NCBI RefSeq assembly: GCF_000424985.1
Contig: NZ_AUKX01000021.1
Span: 1 to 64,000, forward strand
Direction of reading: 5' to 3'
Length of the DNA: 64,000 bases
Source: Arenibacter latericius DSM 15913
Lineage (GTDB): Bacteria > Bacteroidota > Bacteroidia > Flavobacteriales > Flavobacteriaceae
Shown here: positions 35,203 to 46,500 of the stretch, one piece after another
Layout of the letters: every line of letters starts with the position of its first letter
Position numbering within the stretch: the stretch's first letter is position 1
The notes under the pieces: generated by a model
The model's input: only the letters and a program-made list of their open reading frames with translations
Database searches by the model: none
Told to the model about the DNA's origin: nothing
Translations under genes and position numbers: made by a program

Positions 35203-36357
35203 TTATTGGCTAATCACTTTAATTGTATTTTTCACTAATTCTGCTATTTCCCTTGCTTTCGCAATATCTGGGTTAACGATGGTAACATGCCCCATTTTTC
35301 TAAAAGGCCTAGTTTGCTTTTTACCGTAGATATGAGGGGTAACTCCGTCTAGTTTTAAAATATCCTCCATGTTTTGGTATTCTACGTCTCCAGTGTGTCC
35401 TTCTGCACCAACTAAATTAACCATTATCCCTGCCACCTTACTTTCTGTGTTGCCTAATGGCAGATTTAGAATAGCGCGAATATGCTGTTCAAATTGGTTG
35501 GTATAGCTTGCCTCAATACTGTAATGGCCACTATTGTGAGGTCTAGGAGCAACCTCGTTCACCAAAATATCATCTTCTTGAGTTTGGAACATTTCTACTG
35601 CCAAGATGCCTACGTGCTTTAATTTGTCTGAGACTTTTAAAGCTATTTCATTGGCTTTTTTGGCTACGGATTCTGGAATACGAGCCGGACAAATAACATA
35701 CTCTACTTGATTGGCTTCTGGGTGAAATTCCATTTCTACAACTGGGTAGGTTTTAACCTCACCACTTGCGCTACGAGAAACAATAACGGCAAGTTCATTT
35801 TTAAAAGGTACAAGTACTTCGGTGATACATTCTCCAGATGGTAAGCCTTCTAGGTCTTCCATCTTACGAACCACTTTTACCCCTTGTCCGTCATAGCCAA
35901 ATTGGGTTGCTTTCCAAATAAATGGGAATTTTATTCCTCCATTATTAATGCTATCCTCAATTTCACTTTTGTAGGCAAAACGTTGAAAGTCTGCCGTAGG
36001 GATATTGTTGTCTACATAGAATAGCTTTTGTTTTGCTTTATTTTGGATAATGCGAAGAGCACGGGTAGGAGGGTATACTTTAACTCCCTCTTCCTCTAAT
36101 TTCGCTAATGCATTTACATTTACATTTTCAATCTCTATAGTAAGAACATCTACCTTTTTACCAAGGTTGTAAACAGCATCGTAATCCATTAAGTCGCCCT
36201 GAATGAATTGGTTACATGCTATTTTAGATGGTGCGTCTGGGGATGAATCCATTACAGTGGTGTGAATGTCAAATTTTCGGGTCTCGTATAACATCATCTT
36301 ACCCAATTGACCACCACCAAGAATTCCTAATTTAAAATCAGAAGAAAAATAGTTCAT
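35203..36357 (-). CDS. purK: N5-carboxyaminoimidazole ribonucleotide synthase
   Basis: ATP-grasp enzyme that makes N5-CAIR from AIR, ATP and bicarbonate. 384 aa. LGILGGGQLGKMMLYE at the start, FIWKATQFGYDGQGV for the ATP-binding loop, NEVAPRPHNSGHYSIEA near the active site. Its product is the substrate of PurE encoded just downstream. The -7 box TATTTTTG lies on the minus strand at 36412-36405, 48 bp before the ATG. Confidence 0.95.
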   Translation of the reverse strand: MNYFSSDFKLGILGGGQLGKMMLYETRKFDIHTTVMDSSPDAPSKIACNQFIQGDLMDYDAVYNLGKKVDVLTIEIENVNVNALAKLEEEGVKVYPPTRALRIIQNKAKQKLFYVDNNIPTADFQRFAYKSEIEDSINNGGIKFPFIWKATQFGYDGQGVKVVRKMEDLEGLPSGECITEVLVPFKNELAVIVSRSASGEVKTYPVVEMEFHPEANQVEYVICPARIPESVAKKANEIALKVSDKLKHVGILAVEMFQTQEDDILVNEVAPRPHNSGHYSIEASYTNQFEQHIRAILNLPLGNTESKVAGIMVNLVGAEGHTGDVEYQNMEDILKLDGVTPHIYGKKQTRPFRKMGHVTIVNPDIAKAREIAELVKNTIKVISQ

Positions 36358-36404
36358 TAGAAATGATTGCTATTAAAAAGTTATGAAAGATGGTATTTTA
36401 AGGG

Positions 36405-36412
36405 CAAAAATA
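36405..36412 (-). promoter_or_regulatory. Promoter -7 box (TATTTTTG) of purK-purE
   Basis: Exact match on the minus strand, leader ~41 nt. It faces the hpt-adk promoter box 55 bp away, so two purine operons diverge from this point. Confidence 0.5.
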
Positions 36413-36466
36413 CGGTTAAATCTTAGAAACTAGACCCGAACGGGTAAAAAAGAGAAATCAAAGTGC

Positions 36467-36474
36467 TATATTTG
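36467..36474 (+). promoter_or_regulatory. Promoter -7 box (TATATTTG) of hpt-adk
   Basis: Exact match, about 27 nt of leader before the TTG start at 36508. Confidence 0.5.
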
Positions 36475-36507
36475 GCATCTTGAATTTGTTATAAAAACAC
36501 CATAGCG

Positions 36508-37623
36508 TTGATAAAGCTTCACGACAAATACTTTAAGCCATTTATAAGTGAGGGCGAAATACAGGCTGCCATTAAAAAGATGGCAGACTCCATTGCTGAG
36601 GACTATAAAGAGGAGGTGCCCATTTTTGTTGGGGTGCTCAATGGGTCGTTTATGTTTGTGTCCGACTTTCTTAAAGCGTATCAACATCCTTGTGAGGTTT
36701 CCTTTGTACGGTTAAGCTCGTATCAAGGACTTACTTCTACTGGAATTGTAGAAACACTTTTAGATGTTCCCGAAAATATAAATGGGCGTAGCGTTATTAT
36801 TCTAGAAGATATTATTGATACGGGAAGAACGGTGAAAAAACTGATCGACTTATTTTCCGCTACCAATGTAAAGGAATTTAAGATCGCTACCATGTTTTAT
36901 AAGTCCGAAGTCTATAGTGGGGAATATGATATTGACTATTTCGGGATGAAGATCGAGGATAAGTTTATTGTAGGCTATGGATTGGATTATAATGAATTAG
37001 GAAGGAACTTAAAAGAAGTATATCAACTTAATCAAAAACACATGATTAATATCGTTTTGTTTGGAAAACCCGGTGCAGGAAAGGGTACCCAGGCTTCGTT
37101 TTTAAAAGAAAAGTATAATCTTAAACACATTTCCACAGGAGATGTTTTTAGGTACAATATAAAAAATGGAACCGAATTAGGTAAACTAGCTAAATCTTAT
37201 ATCGATAAAGGTGATTTAGTACCTGATGAAGTTACCATAAACATGCTTCAGGATGAGGTAGAGAAAAATGCAGATGCAAGTGGCTTTATTTTCGATGGTT
37301 TTCCTAGAACTACTGCACAGGCAAAAGCATTAGACGAGTTCCTAGCCTCTAAGCAGATGAAAATAGATGCTACTATAGCCCTGGAGGCGAATGATGAGGA
37401 GCTAATTAAAAGATTGTTAGATCGCGGAAAAATTAGTGGAAGATCTGACGACCAAGATGAAAGTAAAATTCGCAACCGATTTGAAGAATACAATGAAAAA
37501 ACTGCTCCTTTGAAGGATTATTATGATATTCAAGGAAAGTTTCACAGTGTAAATGGAATTGGTTCTATTGAGGATATTACTAGCCGTTTGGCTAAAGTGA
37601 TTGAGGAACTACAGGAGGCCTAG
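36508..37623 (+). CDS. Hypoxanthine phosphoribosyltransferase-adenylate kinase fusion
   Basis: 371 aa with two catalytic modules in one chain. Residues ~1-178: HPRT, converting hypoxanthine/guanine plus PRPP to IMP/GMP, with PRPP motif VIILEDIIDTGRTV and VGYGLDYNELGRNL. Residues 179-371: adenylate kinase with P-loop LFGKPGAGKGTQ, HISTGDVFR, GFIFDGFPRTTAQA and DRGKISGRSDDQDESKI, the short form without a zinc LID. Start is TTG (36508), as the conserved MIKLHDKYF N-terminus begins exactly there and no ATG is near. An internal ATG (37042) at the domain border could give free kinase. Divergent from purK-purE. Confidence 0.9.
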   Translation: MIKLHDKYFKPFISEGEIQAAIKKMADSIAEDYKEEVPIFVGVLNGSFMFVSDFLKAYQHPCEVSFVRLSSYQGLTSTGIVETLLDVPENINGRSVIILEDIIDTGRTVKKLIDLFSATNVKEFKIATMFYKSEVYSGEYDIDYFGMKIEDKFIVGYGLDYNELGRNLKEVYQLNQKHMINIVLFGKPGAGKGTQASFLKEKYNLKHISTGDVFRYNIKNGTELGKLAKSYIDKGDLVPDEVTINMLQDEVEKNADASGFIFDGFPRTTAQAKALDEFLASKQMKIDATIALEANDEELIKRLLDRGKISGRSDDQDESKIRNRFEEYNEKTAPLKDYYDIQGKFHSVNGIGSIEDITSRLAKVIEELQEA

Positions 37624-37776
37624 GTCCTAAATAAGCTAGGCGCTATTATATTAATCTTAGTGAATTGTGATTAGTGGAGTCTTACTATCTTTTGTGACTC
37701 ACCTTAAATAAGGTACATGTCATAATTATTATATTACGCTTTTTGTAGATAGATATTTAAATATTAAACTAAATAG

Positions 37777-38778
37777 ATGACTGAGGGAAATTTTGTTGAT
37801 TATGTAAAAGTACACCTGGAATCCGGAAAAGGAGGAAAAGGATCGGTACACTTACATAGGGAAAAGTTTATTACAAAAGGAGGTCCCGATGGGGGCGATG
37901 GTGGTAGAGGAGGACATATAATTGTTCGTGGCAATAAGAACCTATGGACGCTTTTAAGTTTTAAGTATACACGTACTTTTAGGGCTGGTCATGGGGAGCA
38001 TGGAAGTAAAAACCGTAGTACAGGTGCAGATGGAGAAGACGTATTCATAGATGTACCTTTAGGGACGGTTATAAAAGATGCAGAAACTCATGAGGTGCTT
38101 TTTGAAGTAACCGAAGACCAAGATGAAAAGATAATAGTGAAAGGCGGTATGGGAGGCCGTGGTAACTGGCACTTTAAAACATCTACCAATCAAACTCCTA
38201 GATACGCCCAACCTGGAATGGAGGGAGAAGAGCTAGATCTAATCTTTGAATTAAAGGTTTTGGCCGATGTTGGTCTAGTTGGTTTTCCTAATGCAGGGAA
38301 GTCTACACTTTTATCTGTGCTTACTTCTGCAAAACCTAAAATTGCAGATTATGAATTTACTACTCTTAAACCTAACTTGGGAATTGTCCAGTATAGGGAT
38401 TTTCAAAGTTTTGTAATTGCTGATATTCCTGGGATAATAGAAGGAGCTGCTGAAGGTAGGGGGCTTGGTCATTATTTTTTGAGGCATATTGAACGTAACT
38501 CTACCTTACTTTTCTTAATTTCTGCAGACACTAATGATATTAAAGAGGAATATGAAATTCTTTTGGATGAACTACGAAGGTATAATCCAGATCTTTTAGA
38601 GAAAAAACGTCTCTTGGCCATTTCTAAATCTGATATGTTGGATGAAGAGCTTATGGCTGAAATGAAAAAGGAGTTGGATAAAGAATTTAAAGAAATACCG
38701 TATATGTTTATATCCTCTGTTGCACAATTGGGTCTCGTGGAACTTAAGGATAAGCTTTGGGCCATGTTGAATGATTAA
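37777..38778 (+). CDS. obgE: Obg-family GTPase
   Basis: Essential ribosome-associated GTPase for 50S assembly and stress control. 333 aa: glycine-rich Obg fold (1-~158; repeats such as [14 protein letters not shown]) and G domain (~159-333) with G1 [10 protein letters not shown]3 DIPGIIEG, G4 AISKSDML. The extra C-terminal OCT domain is absent, as is common in Bacteroidota. The K+ channel gene starts 6 nt after it. Confidence 0.95.
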   Translation: MTEGNFVDYVKVHLESGKGGKGSVHLHREKFITKGGPDGGDGGRGGHIIVRGNKNLWTLLSFKYTRTFRAGHGEHGSKNRSTGADGEDVFIDVPLGTVIKDAETHEVLFEVTEDQDEKIIVKGGMGGRGNWHFKTSTNQTPRYAQPGMEGEELDLIFELKVLADVGLVGFPNAGKSTLLSVLTSAKPKIADYEFTTLKPNLGIVQYRDFQSFVIADIPGIIEGAAEGRGLGHYFLRHIERNSTLLFLISADTNDIKEEYEILLDELRRYNPDLLEKKRLLAISKSDMLDEELMAEMKKELDKEFKEIPYMFISSVAQLGLVELKDKLWAMLND

Positions 38779-38784
38779 TTGCGC

Positions 38785-39501
38785 ATGAAGGAGTACTTAA
38801 GGGATATGGTTGAAGGAAGTGAATCGCGGAAAAGCCGTTATTTCGCTTATATTATACAAACCCTTATATTGATTTCCATTGTTGCCTTTACAATGGAAAC
38901 TGTGCCAAGTATTAGTGATGAGACTAAGATTATTCTTAGGGGAGTCGAAATTTTCTGCGTGTTGGTTTTTAGCCTGGAATACTTGCTTCGATTGTATGTT
39001 TCCGAACGAAAATTAAAATTTGTATTTAGCTTTTTTGGGATTATTGACCTGTTGGCCATTTTACCGTTTTATTTGGCCTTGGGGATGGACTTGCGATCTC
39101 TAAGAGCACTTCGTTTCCTTAGGTTATTTAGGATTTTAAAGCTAATGCGTTACAATAAGGCCATTAACAGATTCTCTATAGCCATTAAAACAGCCAAGGA
39201 AGAAATTACTTTGTTTCTATTTGTAACCCTTATTCTTATTTATTTATCTGCCGTAGGTATCTACTACTTCGAAAATGAAGCTCAGCCTGAACATTTTGCC
39301 TCAATTTTCGATAGTTTATGGTGGGCAATAGTTACTTTAACTACTGTAGGGTACGGAGACGTGTATCCTATAACATTAGGAGGTAGAATGTTCACCTTTG
39401 TTATATTGATGATCGGATTAGGGATTGTTGCAATTCCTACAGGGATTATCTCCTCTGCATTAACAAACGCTATAGACGAGAAAGAAGAGAAAGAGGAATA
39501 A
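38785..39501 (+). CDS. Voltage-gated potassium channel
   Basis: 238 aa six-helix channel. S1 at ~18-40, S2-S3 ~50-100, and S4 with regularly spaced arginines (RSLRALRFLRLFRILKLMR). Then S5, a pore helix and filter TLTTVGYGDVYP, and S6 with MIGLGIVAIPTGIISSALTN. The C-terminus is short and acidic (DEKEEKEE) without an RCK domain. ATG 38785 is used; a TTG two codons earlier directly abuts the obgE stop. Probably transcribed with obgE and the DUF4136 gene. Confidence 0.9.
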   Translation: MKEYLRDMVEGSESRKSRYFAYIIQTLILISIVAFTMETVPSISDETKIILRGVEIFCVLVFSLEYLLRLYVSERKLKFVFSFFGIIDLLAILPFYLALGMDLRSLRALRFLRLFRILKLMRYNKAINRFSIAIKTAKEEITLFLFVTLILIYLSAVGIYYFENEAQPEHFASIFDSLWWAIVTLTTVGYGDVYPITLGGRMFTFVILMIGLGIVAIPTGIISSALTNAIDEKEEKEE

Positions 39502-39520
39502 TTTCACTATTTTTATAAAA

Positions 39521-40057
39521 ATGTCCTTTATGAAAATTATGCTACCCATACTGTTATTGGTATTGTTATCTTCCTGTGGTGCTGTGCGGGTGCAATATGA
39601 TTATGATCAGGCAACTGAATTTTCTGCTTACTCTACTTATAACTATTATCCTGATGTGGAGACTGGTTTAAACGAATTAGACACCCGAAGACTAAATAGA
39701 GCAATAGACTCTACAATGAGGGGTAAAGGCTTTCTGCTCTCCGAGGAGCCCGATTTTTATATAGCTATTCTAGGTCGTACTTATCAAGCAGCGCGAAATA
39801 ATACCGTAGGTGTGGGTGTTGGTGGATCTGGAAGAAGTGTTGGTGGAGGATTATCTGTGGGGATTCCCGTAGGTGCCACAAAAATGGAGTGGGAGATTCA
39901 ATTAGATTTTGTAGATACTCAGAAAGATGAACTCTTTTGGCAGGCTATTGCTGTTAGTGCTTTTAATGCAAATAGTAGTCCTCAAATTAAAGAAGAGAAA
40001 CTTAGGGCAATAGTAGAAAAAGCATTGGAGAAATATCCCCCTAAACAAAAGAAGTAA
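39521..40057 (+). CDS. DUF4136 family lipoprotein
   Basis: 178 aa. Signal peptide with lipobox LLSSC (Cys19); ATG 39530 (MKIML) is an equally good start. DUF4136 pattern: VQYDYDQATEFSAYSTYNYYP, LNRAIDSTMRGKGFLLSEEPDF, a Gly-rich VGVGVGGSGRSVGGGL stretch, and the C-terminal AIVEKALEKYPPK. Function of the family is unknown. Downstream of the K+ channel (19 bp), ended by a strong hairpin. Confidence 0.85.
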   Translation: MSFMKIMLPILLLVLLSSCGAVRVQYDYDQATEFSAYSTYNYYPDVETGLNELDTRRLNRAIDSTMRGKGFLLSEEPDFYIAILGRTYQAARNNTVGVGVGGSGRSVGGGLSVGIPVGATKMEWEIQLDFVDTQKDELFWQAIAVSAFNANSSPQIKEEKLRAIVEKALEKYPPKQKK

Positions 40058-40095
40058 GCTGTTTTAAGCTTATAAATTCTCCTTAGATTAATATA

Positions 40096-40127
40096 AAAGC
40101 AGGTGGCAACTACCACCTGCTTTTTTT
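40096..40127 (+). terminator. Terminator after the DUF4136 gene
   Basis: An 11-bp perfect stem AAAGCAGGTGG with CCACCTGCTTT, 6-nt loop, then a T-run to 40127. Confidence 0.85.
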
Positions 40128-40147
40128 ATAGGCATTTTAAAAATTAA

Positions 40148-40522
40148 TTAAGGTCTTATAATTTCTTTATACCTCGCCTTATAAGCGTAGAGCATAACAA
40201 TATTCAATATTATAAGTACTATAGCGCCTCCTATTGATCCCGGCTCTAAAAAAGCATGGAACAAAACAGCATTAACGGAAATGATCATTAAAATTAACAT
40301 CATTAACGGTGCAAATTTATTTAGTAATAGAGAGACTCCGGCAAGAATTTCAACTATGGCAACAATGTAAAGGGTGTTTGTACTCATTAAAGCCGAAAAG
40401 TAGTTCATTGCGGCTTCCGACATTTCACCTGCAGGCATAAAATGTAGAAATTTATTAGCGCCAAAAATAATGAGGAACAATCCAAAAACTATTCTTAATC
40501 CTATGAAAAATGTTGAGTTCAT
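40148..40522 (-). CDS. DoxX-family small membrane protein
   Basis: 124 aa with four hydrophobic helices (~5-25, ~48-68, ~70-88, ~92-115). FIGLRIVFGLFLIIFGANKFLHF is the DoxX/SURF4-like start, and IVAIVEILAGVSLLLNKFAPLM the second helix. Physiological role is not known for most members. Single gene between the DUF4136 terminator and the macroglobulin gene. Confidence 0.8.
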   Translation of the reverse strand: MNSTFFIGLRIVFGLFLIIFGANKFLHFMPAGEMSEAAMNYFSALMSTNTLYIVAIVEILAGVSLLLNKFAPLMMLILMIISVNAVLFHAFLEPGSIGGAIVLIILNIVMLYAYKARYKEIIRP

Positions 40523-40597
40523 AACGTTTAGTTTATGGAATTAGGTACCTATAAGATAGGGAAAAAATCAATGCCATCTGGAAAATAGTATAGGTTT

Positions 40598-43500
40598 TTA
40601 GTTTGCTTGTATTCTAATTCCTTCGCTATGGCTGCTAAATTCTGGTGCATACATGCTTTGAATAGTAGTGATGCCATTACTAAAATTACCTGCATTATTT
40701 ACTCTTAAATCATATTCAAAAATGTAAACTCCTTTGGGAAGGTAATCGAAGAAGAAGTTGACACTCGCATCTTTTACACTTTCATAATAACCAAGTCCAT
40801 CTTGCCATTTGTAGCTAGATAAAACTGTTGTTGGCTCTAATCCAGAAGCTCTCATATCTTTCATATGTACAAATTCCATTCCTCTGTCCGATCGTAATTC
40901 TATCCGTACCCTTACAAGGTCGCCTACATTTAATTTGGTGTTTTTGGTAACCTCGCTAAGTTCCTCTCCGGTGGGAGTATTGTTTTTAAGGAAAACCTTT
41001 TTCTTTAATTTTAAAGGGGTTTCTGCGGATGTTATTTTGTCTAGATCCTCAAAATACTGCCATGTTAAGGAACCCCAAGCGCTGCCTTCCGATTTTTTGA
41101 TGAGTTGCACCTTGGCCATTTCAGGAGTTATTTCTGCTCCGCTCCAGCTAGTCTTAAAGTATCCGGTTCCGGCCTCTATCTTTGCATTTTCTAATTTTTC
41201 GGGAGCTATTTTCTTCCCTCCAATAAGAATGTCTACACTCTCAGAAACGGAAAGCCAATCACTACCTTGCAGTAGAAGAGCGTAAACAGCCTCGGTAGTA
41301 GCTTTTGTTGTTTTCCACTGATTGGTTTGTTTGTTTTTTAATAACCATAATTTTAACAGCTCTATCTTTTTAGAATCTTTGTTTATCTCAGAAAAGGCTT
41401 CTATTAAGAGCGATTGAGTTTCTATGGGAGCTTGGTTCCAATTCCAAGAAGCAGTATTTTCTTTCCAATACATTCCCATTTCCTCATTAATGATGCTGTT
41501 TTCTTCCAAGGCCAAAAGAATTTTTTTGGCGGTTGATATATTGTTATTGCGATATAAAACTAGGGATATCAGTCCCTTAGAATAAAGACTTTTATTGGTC
41601 CAATACTTATGTGCTTGATTTAAATAGTATTCTTTAATATCAGTAACGCTCTTACTCATTTTATGTTCTGGGAAAAAGCTACGCATATACAGATAATGCA
41701 ATTGGGTAGCACTTAGGTGATCTTTGCTAAGGTCAGTTGCATGTTTTTTCATTCTCTCGTATTCCGAAAGAAATTCTGCGTCCAAATAGGCAATAGCCTT
41801 AGTAATCATTTCTTGGGTCTCTTGGTTATCATTCCCATTAAAAGCTGAAGCATTCCCTCTAACATTTGCTGATGTTAGTTTATTGAGATGCCCAAAACCA
41901 ATAATTATATGTTGGGTGATAAACCTATTCTCACGTCCCCCATTAAACCAAGCCCAGCCCCCAGAAGCCATTTGGTTTTGTTGCAATTGTCTTAAGCTAT
42001 TTTGCTGGTCGTTTTTTAATTTGTTGAGATCAAACAGCAGCGCGATGCGTTTCTTTTGTTCTGTTTCAGACTGAGCATCTCTAAGCCAGGGTGTTTCTTG
42101 AATTAGGATGGATTTTAATTCTTGATTCTTTTCTAAATTACTTAATAAAGCATCAGAATTTGTCCATTGCTTAAACACCTCTTGAATTCTTGGATTAGAA
42201 TTGGCAATATGGGCACCCAAGCTATTTGCATAATATCTAGAGAATATCTGTTCACTGCAATCGTAAGGGTATTCCATTAGATAAGGTAGGGCCTGTAAAG
42301 CATACCAAGCAGGATTGGATGTTATTTCCAAGCTCAATTGATGATGCTTTAAAGTGCTAGAATTGACATTCTTTAATTTATCCAAAGTAAAATCTTTGGT
42401 CTGATTACCGTTTACCCACATGGGCAAGGTTTCTGTTACTAAGGTGCGATTGCTAAGTACGGGGAGAATATTTTGCTCTCCATCGCTATAGTTTCCAGCA
42501 ACAGCCATAACCTTATACTGTACTGCCTGTAGTCCTTCAGGAATTTTTATGATCCAAGAGACCTCAGTATTGCCGTTACCGTCTACTTTAAAATCATTGG
42601 TGTCTTGCTTTGTAGAAGAAGTAGGCGTAGACAATAGTAGTTCCTGGACAATATCCTTCCCCGTAACGGCATCATACAACTTTAGGTGAGCCTTACCCAC
42701 TAGTACTTTGTCTGTTAGGTTGCTAATCTTACTGCTGAAAGTAATTTGATCGCCTTCCCGTAAGAATCGCGGTGCATTAGGGATAATCATTAACTCCTTT
42801 TGAGTGACGCTGCTAAAGGTTGAGGTGGCGCTTTCTAAAGATTTGGTATGCGCCAATAATTGTAGCTTCCATTGAGTAAGCGCTTCTGGAGTAGTAAAAT
42901 TAAACGATACGTTACCTTCCTTATCCGTTAAAAGTTGAGGAAAAAAGAAAGCGGTCTCCTGAAGGTTTTTCCGAATCTGGATGTCTCCAAATTCAGGTTT
43001 ATTTTTATCGTCCTCAATCGGAGCCGGTAAATTACCAACCTTGTTTTGACTTATTCCTTTCCCAAATCCTACTACCACTGATTCATCAAAGGATTCAGTT
43101 TCTGTTGCGTCTTCCATTACGGCTAATGGTGCGCTGCTCTTCATCATCATTCGATCCCTAATCATTATGCCGTAGCCAAAATGTAGTCCAAACCAATTAA
43201 AGGAATCATAACGCTGTGAAGAGTAGTTGTTGTTTAGGTTATAGTCAACGTAACTCCTAAAAGAGGTTACCCTAAAACTTTTAGATGGATTCATGTAAAA
43301 GTTGGAGTAGTAATTTCCTTGCTGGTACGGGTTAAAATCCCAAGAATGCGGTTTAAAAGCATCTAAAGAAGCATCGTACATACTAGCCATAATTTCAGCA
43401 GTTAGTCCATTACCCTTTGATCCCTTTACTTTAAAAGACCACGTTTCATCGGTTCCTGGTTTAATTTTATCACGGAAACTAACGGTTTCAATCTGTAGAT

Positions 43501-46500
43501 CTTTATTAGGGTAGGGTACAGGGATGGAAATATTGCCGTTTTGAAAAGAATTAAAGGTAGAAAAACTATAGGTTATGGAAAAGCCTCCTAAATCTTCCTT
43601 GGTGACCGGAAGTGTTATAGACTTAATATTGTTATTGAGTTTAATCTTGTGTGTAGCTACAATTTTACGGTCTTTTTCCACAAATAGGCTAACAGTTAGG
43701 TCTTTGGCGGCCGACCCTATGTTAAGGATCACCTTATCCCCAACCGCATAGGAATTTTTATCGGTCTTTATCTGAAAAAGTTGATTATCTGCTAGGGTCT
43801 TTTCGGAGTTGCTATATAGAGTGGTATAGGCAATGTCCTTTACCTCTTCACCAAATCTATCTTTGGTGTAAAGTTCGATGCGATATTTTCCTGAAGGCCA
43901 TTTTTTCTTAAGGGCTAAATCAATTTTCTTCGATTTCTCTGTATCAAAGTCAGCTTCCCAAACCAACTCTCCATTTTCCCATTGAGAACTATCATATTCA
44001 TCGCCGAAAGCTTCGTGAGGAAAGAGCTCCTTAAACTTTTCTTCTGTAAAGCCACTATAGTCCGGTGCGGCCCAAGGTCGTGCTCTTAGCACTTGGTCTG
44101 GGCCATTAAGTTTATACATTTTTAATGTGCCCTTGGTAGGGACAAACTGTCCATTAAGGTTGTGGGTGGTAATATTGAGTTCTTGTTTTTTAATGTCTTT
44201 ATTAATGAGATCTGCAATTTTCACCTTTGCGGTAAGAGCATGGTAGCCTACGCTAACGGTGGTGGTGGTACTTTGTGTTTCTCCATTAAGATCAGTAACA
44301 TCAGCAGTAACTTCATAATTAAATATAGGCATGTTTTCTTTAGAGACCGATAGATCGGGTAAAGCCTTGAAATTTATAACGTATTTCCCCTGATTATCGG
44401 TGGTAGTGCTGCCCTGAGCTATTTCTTGTGGTGTTCCTCTATAAATTGGTAGGTGACGACCATACCAAATGGGGAAGTTTATAATCCGTTTAACTGTATA
44501 TTTCACTTGGGCATTCGTAATATTACTTCCAGCATACCCCATAGCTTTACCAGTAACTTTAACACTATCGTTTAGTTGATAGGTATCTGTAATTGGTTCA
44601 AACGTAGTTTCAAATTTGGGACGTTTATACTCCTCTACGGAAATTGTTTTATGTCCGTTTATATTAAATTCGGAGGAAGTGACCTCCAAGTAGAATTCAC
44701 CAGTTAGGCCATTGCTAGGTAGTGTAAATTCCCCGGAAAATGATCCATAATCGTTGGTTTTAAATTCCCGTGTTGATACCTCTTGTTGATTAACATCCTT
44801 TAGTGATACATTAACTTTAGCCTCTGGTAATATTTCAGAGGAGTCATCGGTTCTTTGTAAAGCAATTCCTTTGAAATACAAGGTTTGTCCGGGTCTGTAG
44901 ATACTGCGATCTGTAAATAGAAAGCAAGGGTAAGTGGTTGCTTTTTGACCCGAATTATACTTATTAGGAACGTAGAAATCATTAAAATAAGCTACTTGTC
45001 CATTATGGTTCACCTCTACACTTATACTATTTTTATAAGATGAATCGCGTGGAAGAGTTACCATGCCCATATCATCTGTGGTCATAGTTTTTGTTACAAA
45101 GGGTTTGTTGTAGCTTGGCTTATAAGTGAATTCCACTTTTGCACCTTCTATAGGAGCACCGGTATTACGATCTATAACTTGGTAGTTGTTATAATCGTTG
45201 GTGGTAGACTCCACAAGGGCGAGGTCTGTAACTTGTATAGGACTATACGAGAAGTTGTTGCCTTTGCTTCCTTTTGGAAGAGCTAATAGAACATAATACC
45301 CATTCTGGAGTTCTGGTAATATTATTTCCGTGCTGTGGTTTTGGTAATCCTTTTCGTTTGTTAAAGGTGCTTCCCATTGCTTTTCGATAGCTAATTCTTT
45401 AATAAAAGCCAATTTCTTTTCCTGTGGGTAAAGTTGGCTTAAAGCTTTTAACTGTTTGATGCTAACTTTATGAGCAGAAAGTTCTAATAGGGATATGTTC
45501 TTATAATTTACTAGCAAGCGCGAGGGACTATTTACAGAGATATGCATTTCTGCTGTTAGCTGTAAGCTTGTTACTAGAATCTGTGTCTTAAGATCATTAC
45601 ACATTTCTGCAGCCTTACTATTTGGGAACTTGGAAATTACAGATTCACAAATCTCTAATGCCTCTTTTTGCTTCCAACGAGGTTCTGCGCTAGTAGTGGG
45701 GTGATAAGTGTTTCCATTACCGTGAAGAGCAAGAGCAATTTCATAACGATAAAGCGCTCCATTTTCATCACCTTTATATGCCTCGGCAGAATTTTGGAGG
45801 ACCTCTATATACTGGTCTTCTTTATTAGGGAAAACAGCATTCTCTCTAATGAACTTTAAGCGAGCTATGTCTACATCTATAAATGCTTCTAGGGATGTGT
45901 CGGATGAATGGAATGCAACTAGTTGCTGATATATCTGAAGCGCTTTGGCCTGTAGAGATAGTTTTTCTTTTGAGTTAAATTCTTGTTCAACAAACTGTTT
46001 GGCATCACATAAAACTTCGGCATTGTCCAATTGAAACTTATCTGCAGGTTGACTTATGCTATTTTCAGATCTGCTGTAGAAATCAAGAGCATTATAGGCC
46101 AATAGATCAAATAATGTAGGTCTGTATTTTTCCGAATCTTTTTGTTTCTCCAGAATTTCATTGAATTGCTGTACTGGTAATTCTTGTAGTAAGGCTGGAT
46201 TATTTAATGATGCCTCAAAATGATTTCCAATTTCGTAAAATAAGGTGGTAAGATCCCAAGTTCTAAAATCGGTGCTATCTATTTTTGCTTCCGTTTTGGT
46301 GCGATCGTAAAATCGATGTCTATTTTGTTGGAAATATTGCCAATAGAGATTAGCCAAATATCCTTCTAATATGTTTTTTACAGGCGCATTGCTTGTAGCT
46401 ATTTCCTCTTTAAAATCAGTTATTATCTTTAATTGTGCGTCTTCTTCCAAAATCAAACTGTATTTGGAAGAGTAGAGTAGCGATTTGATGACTTGAGACT

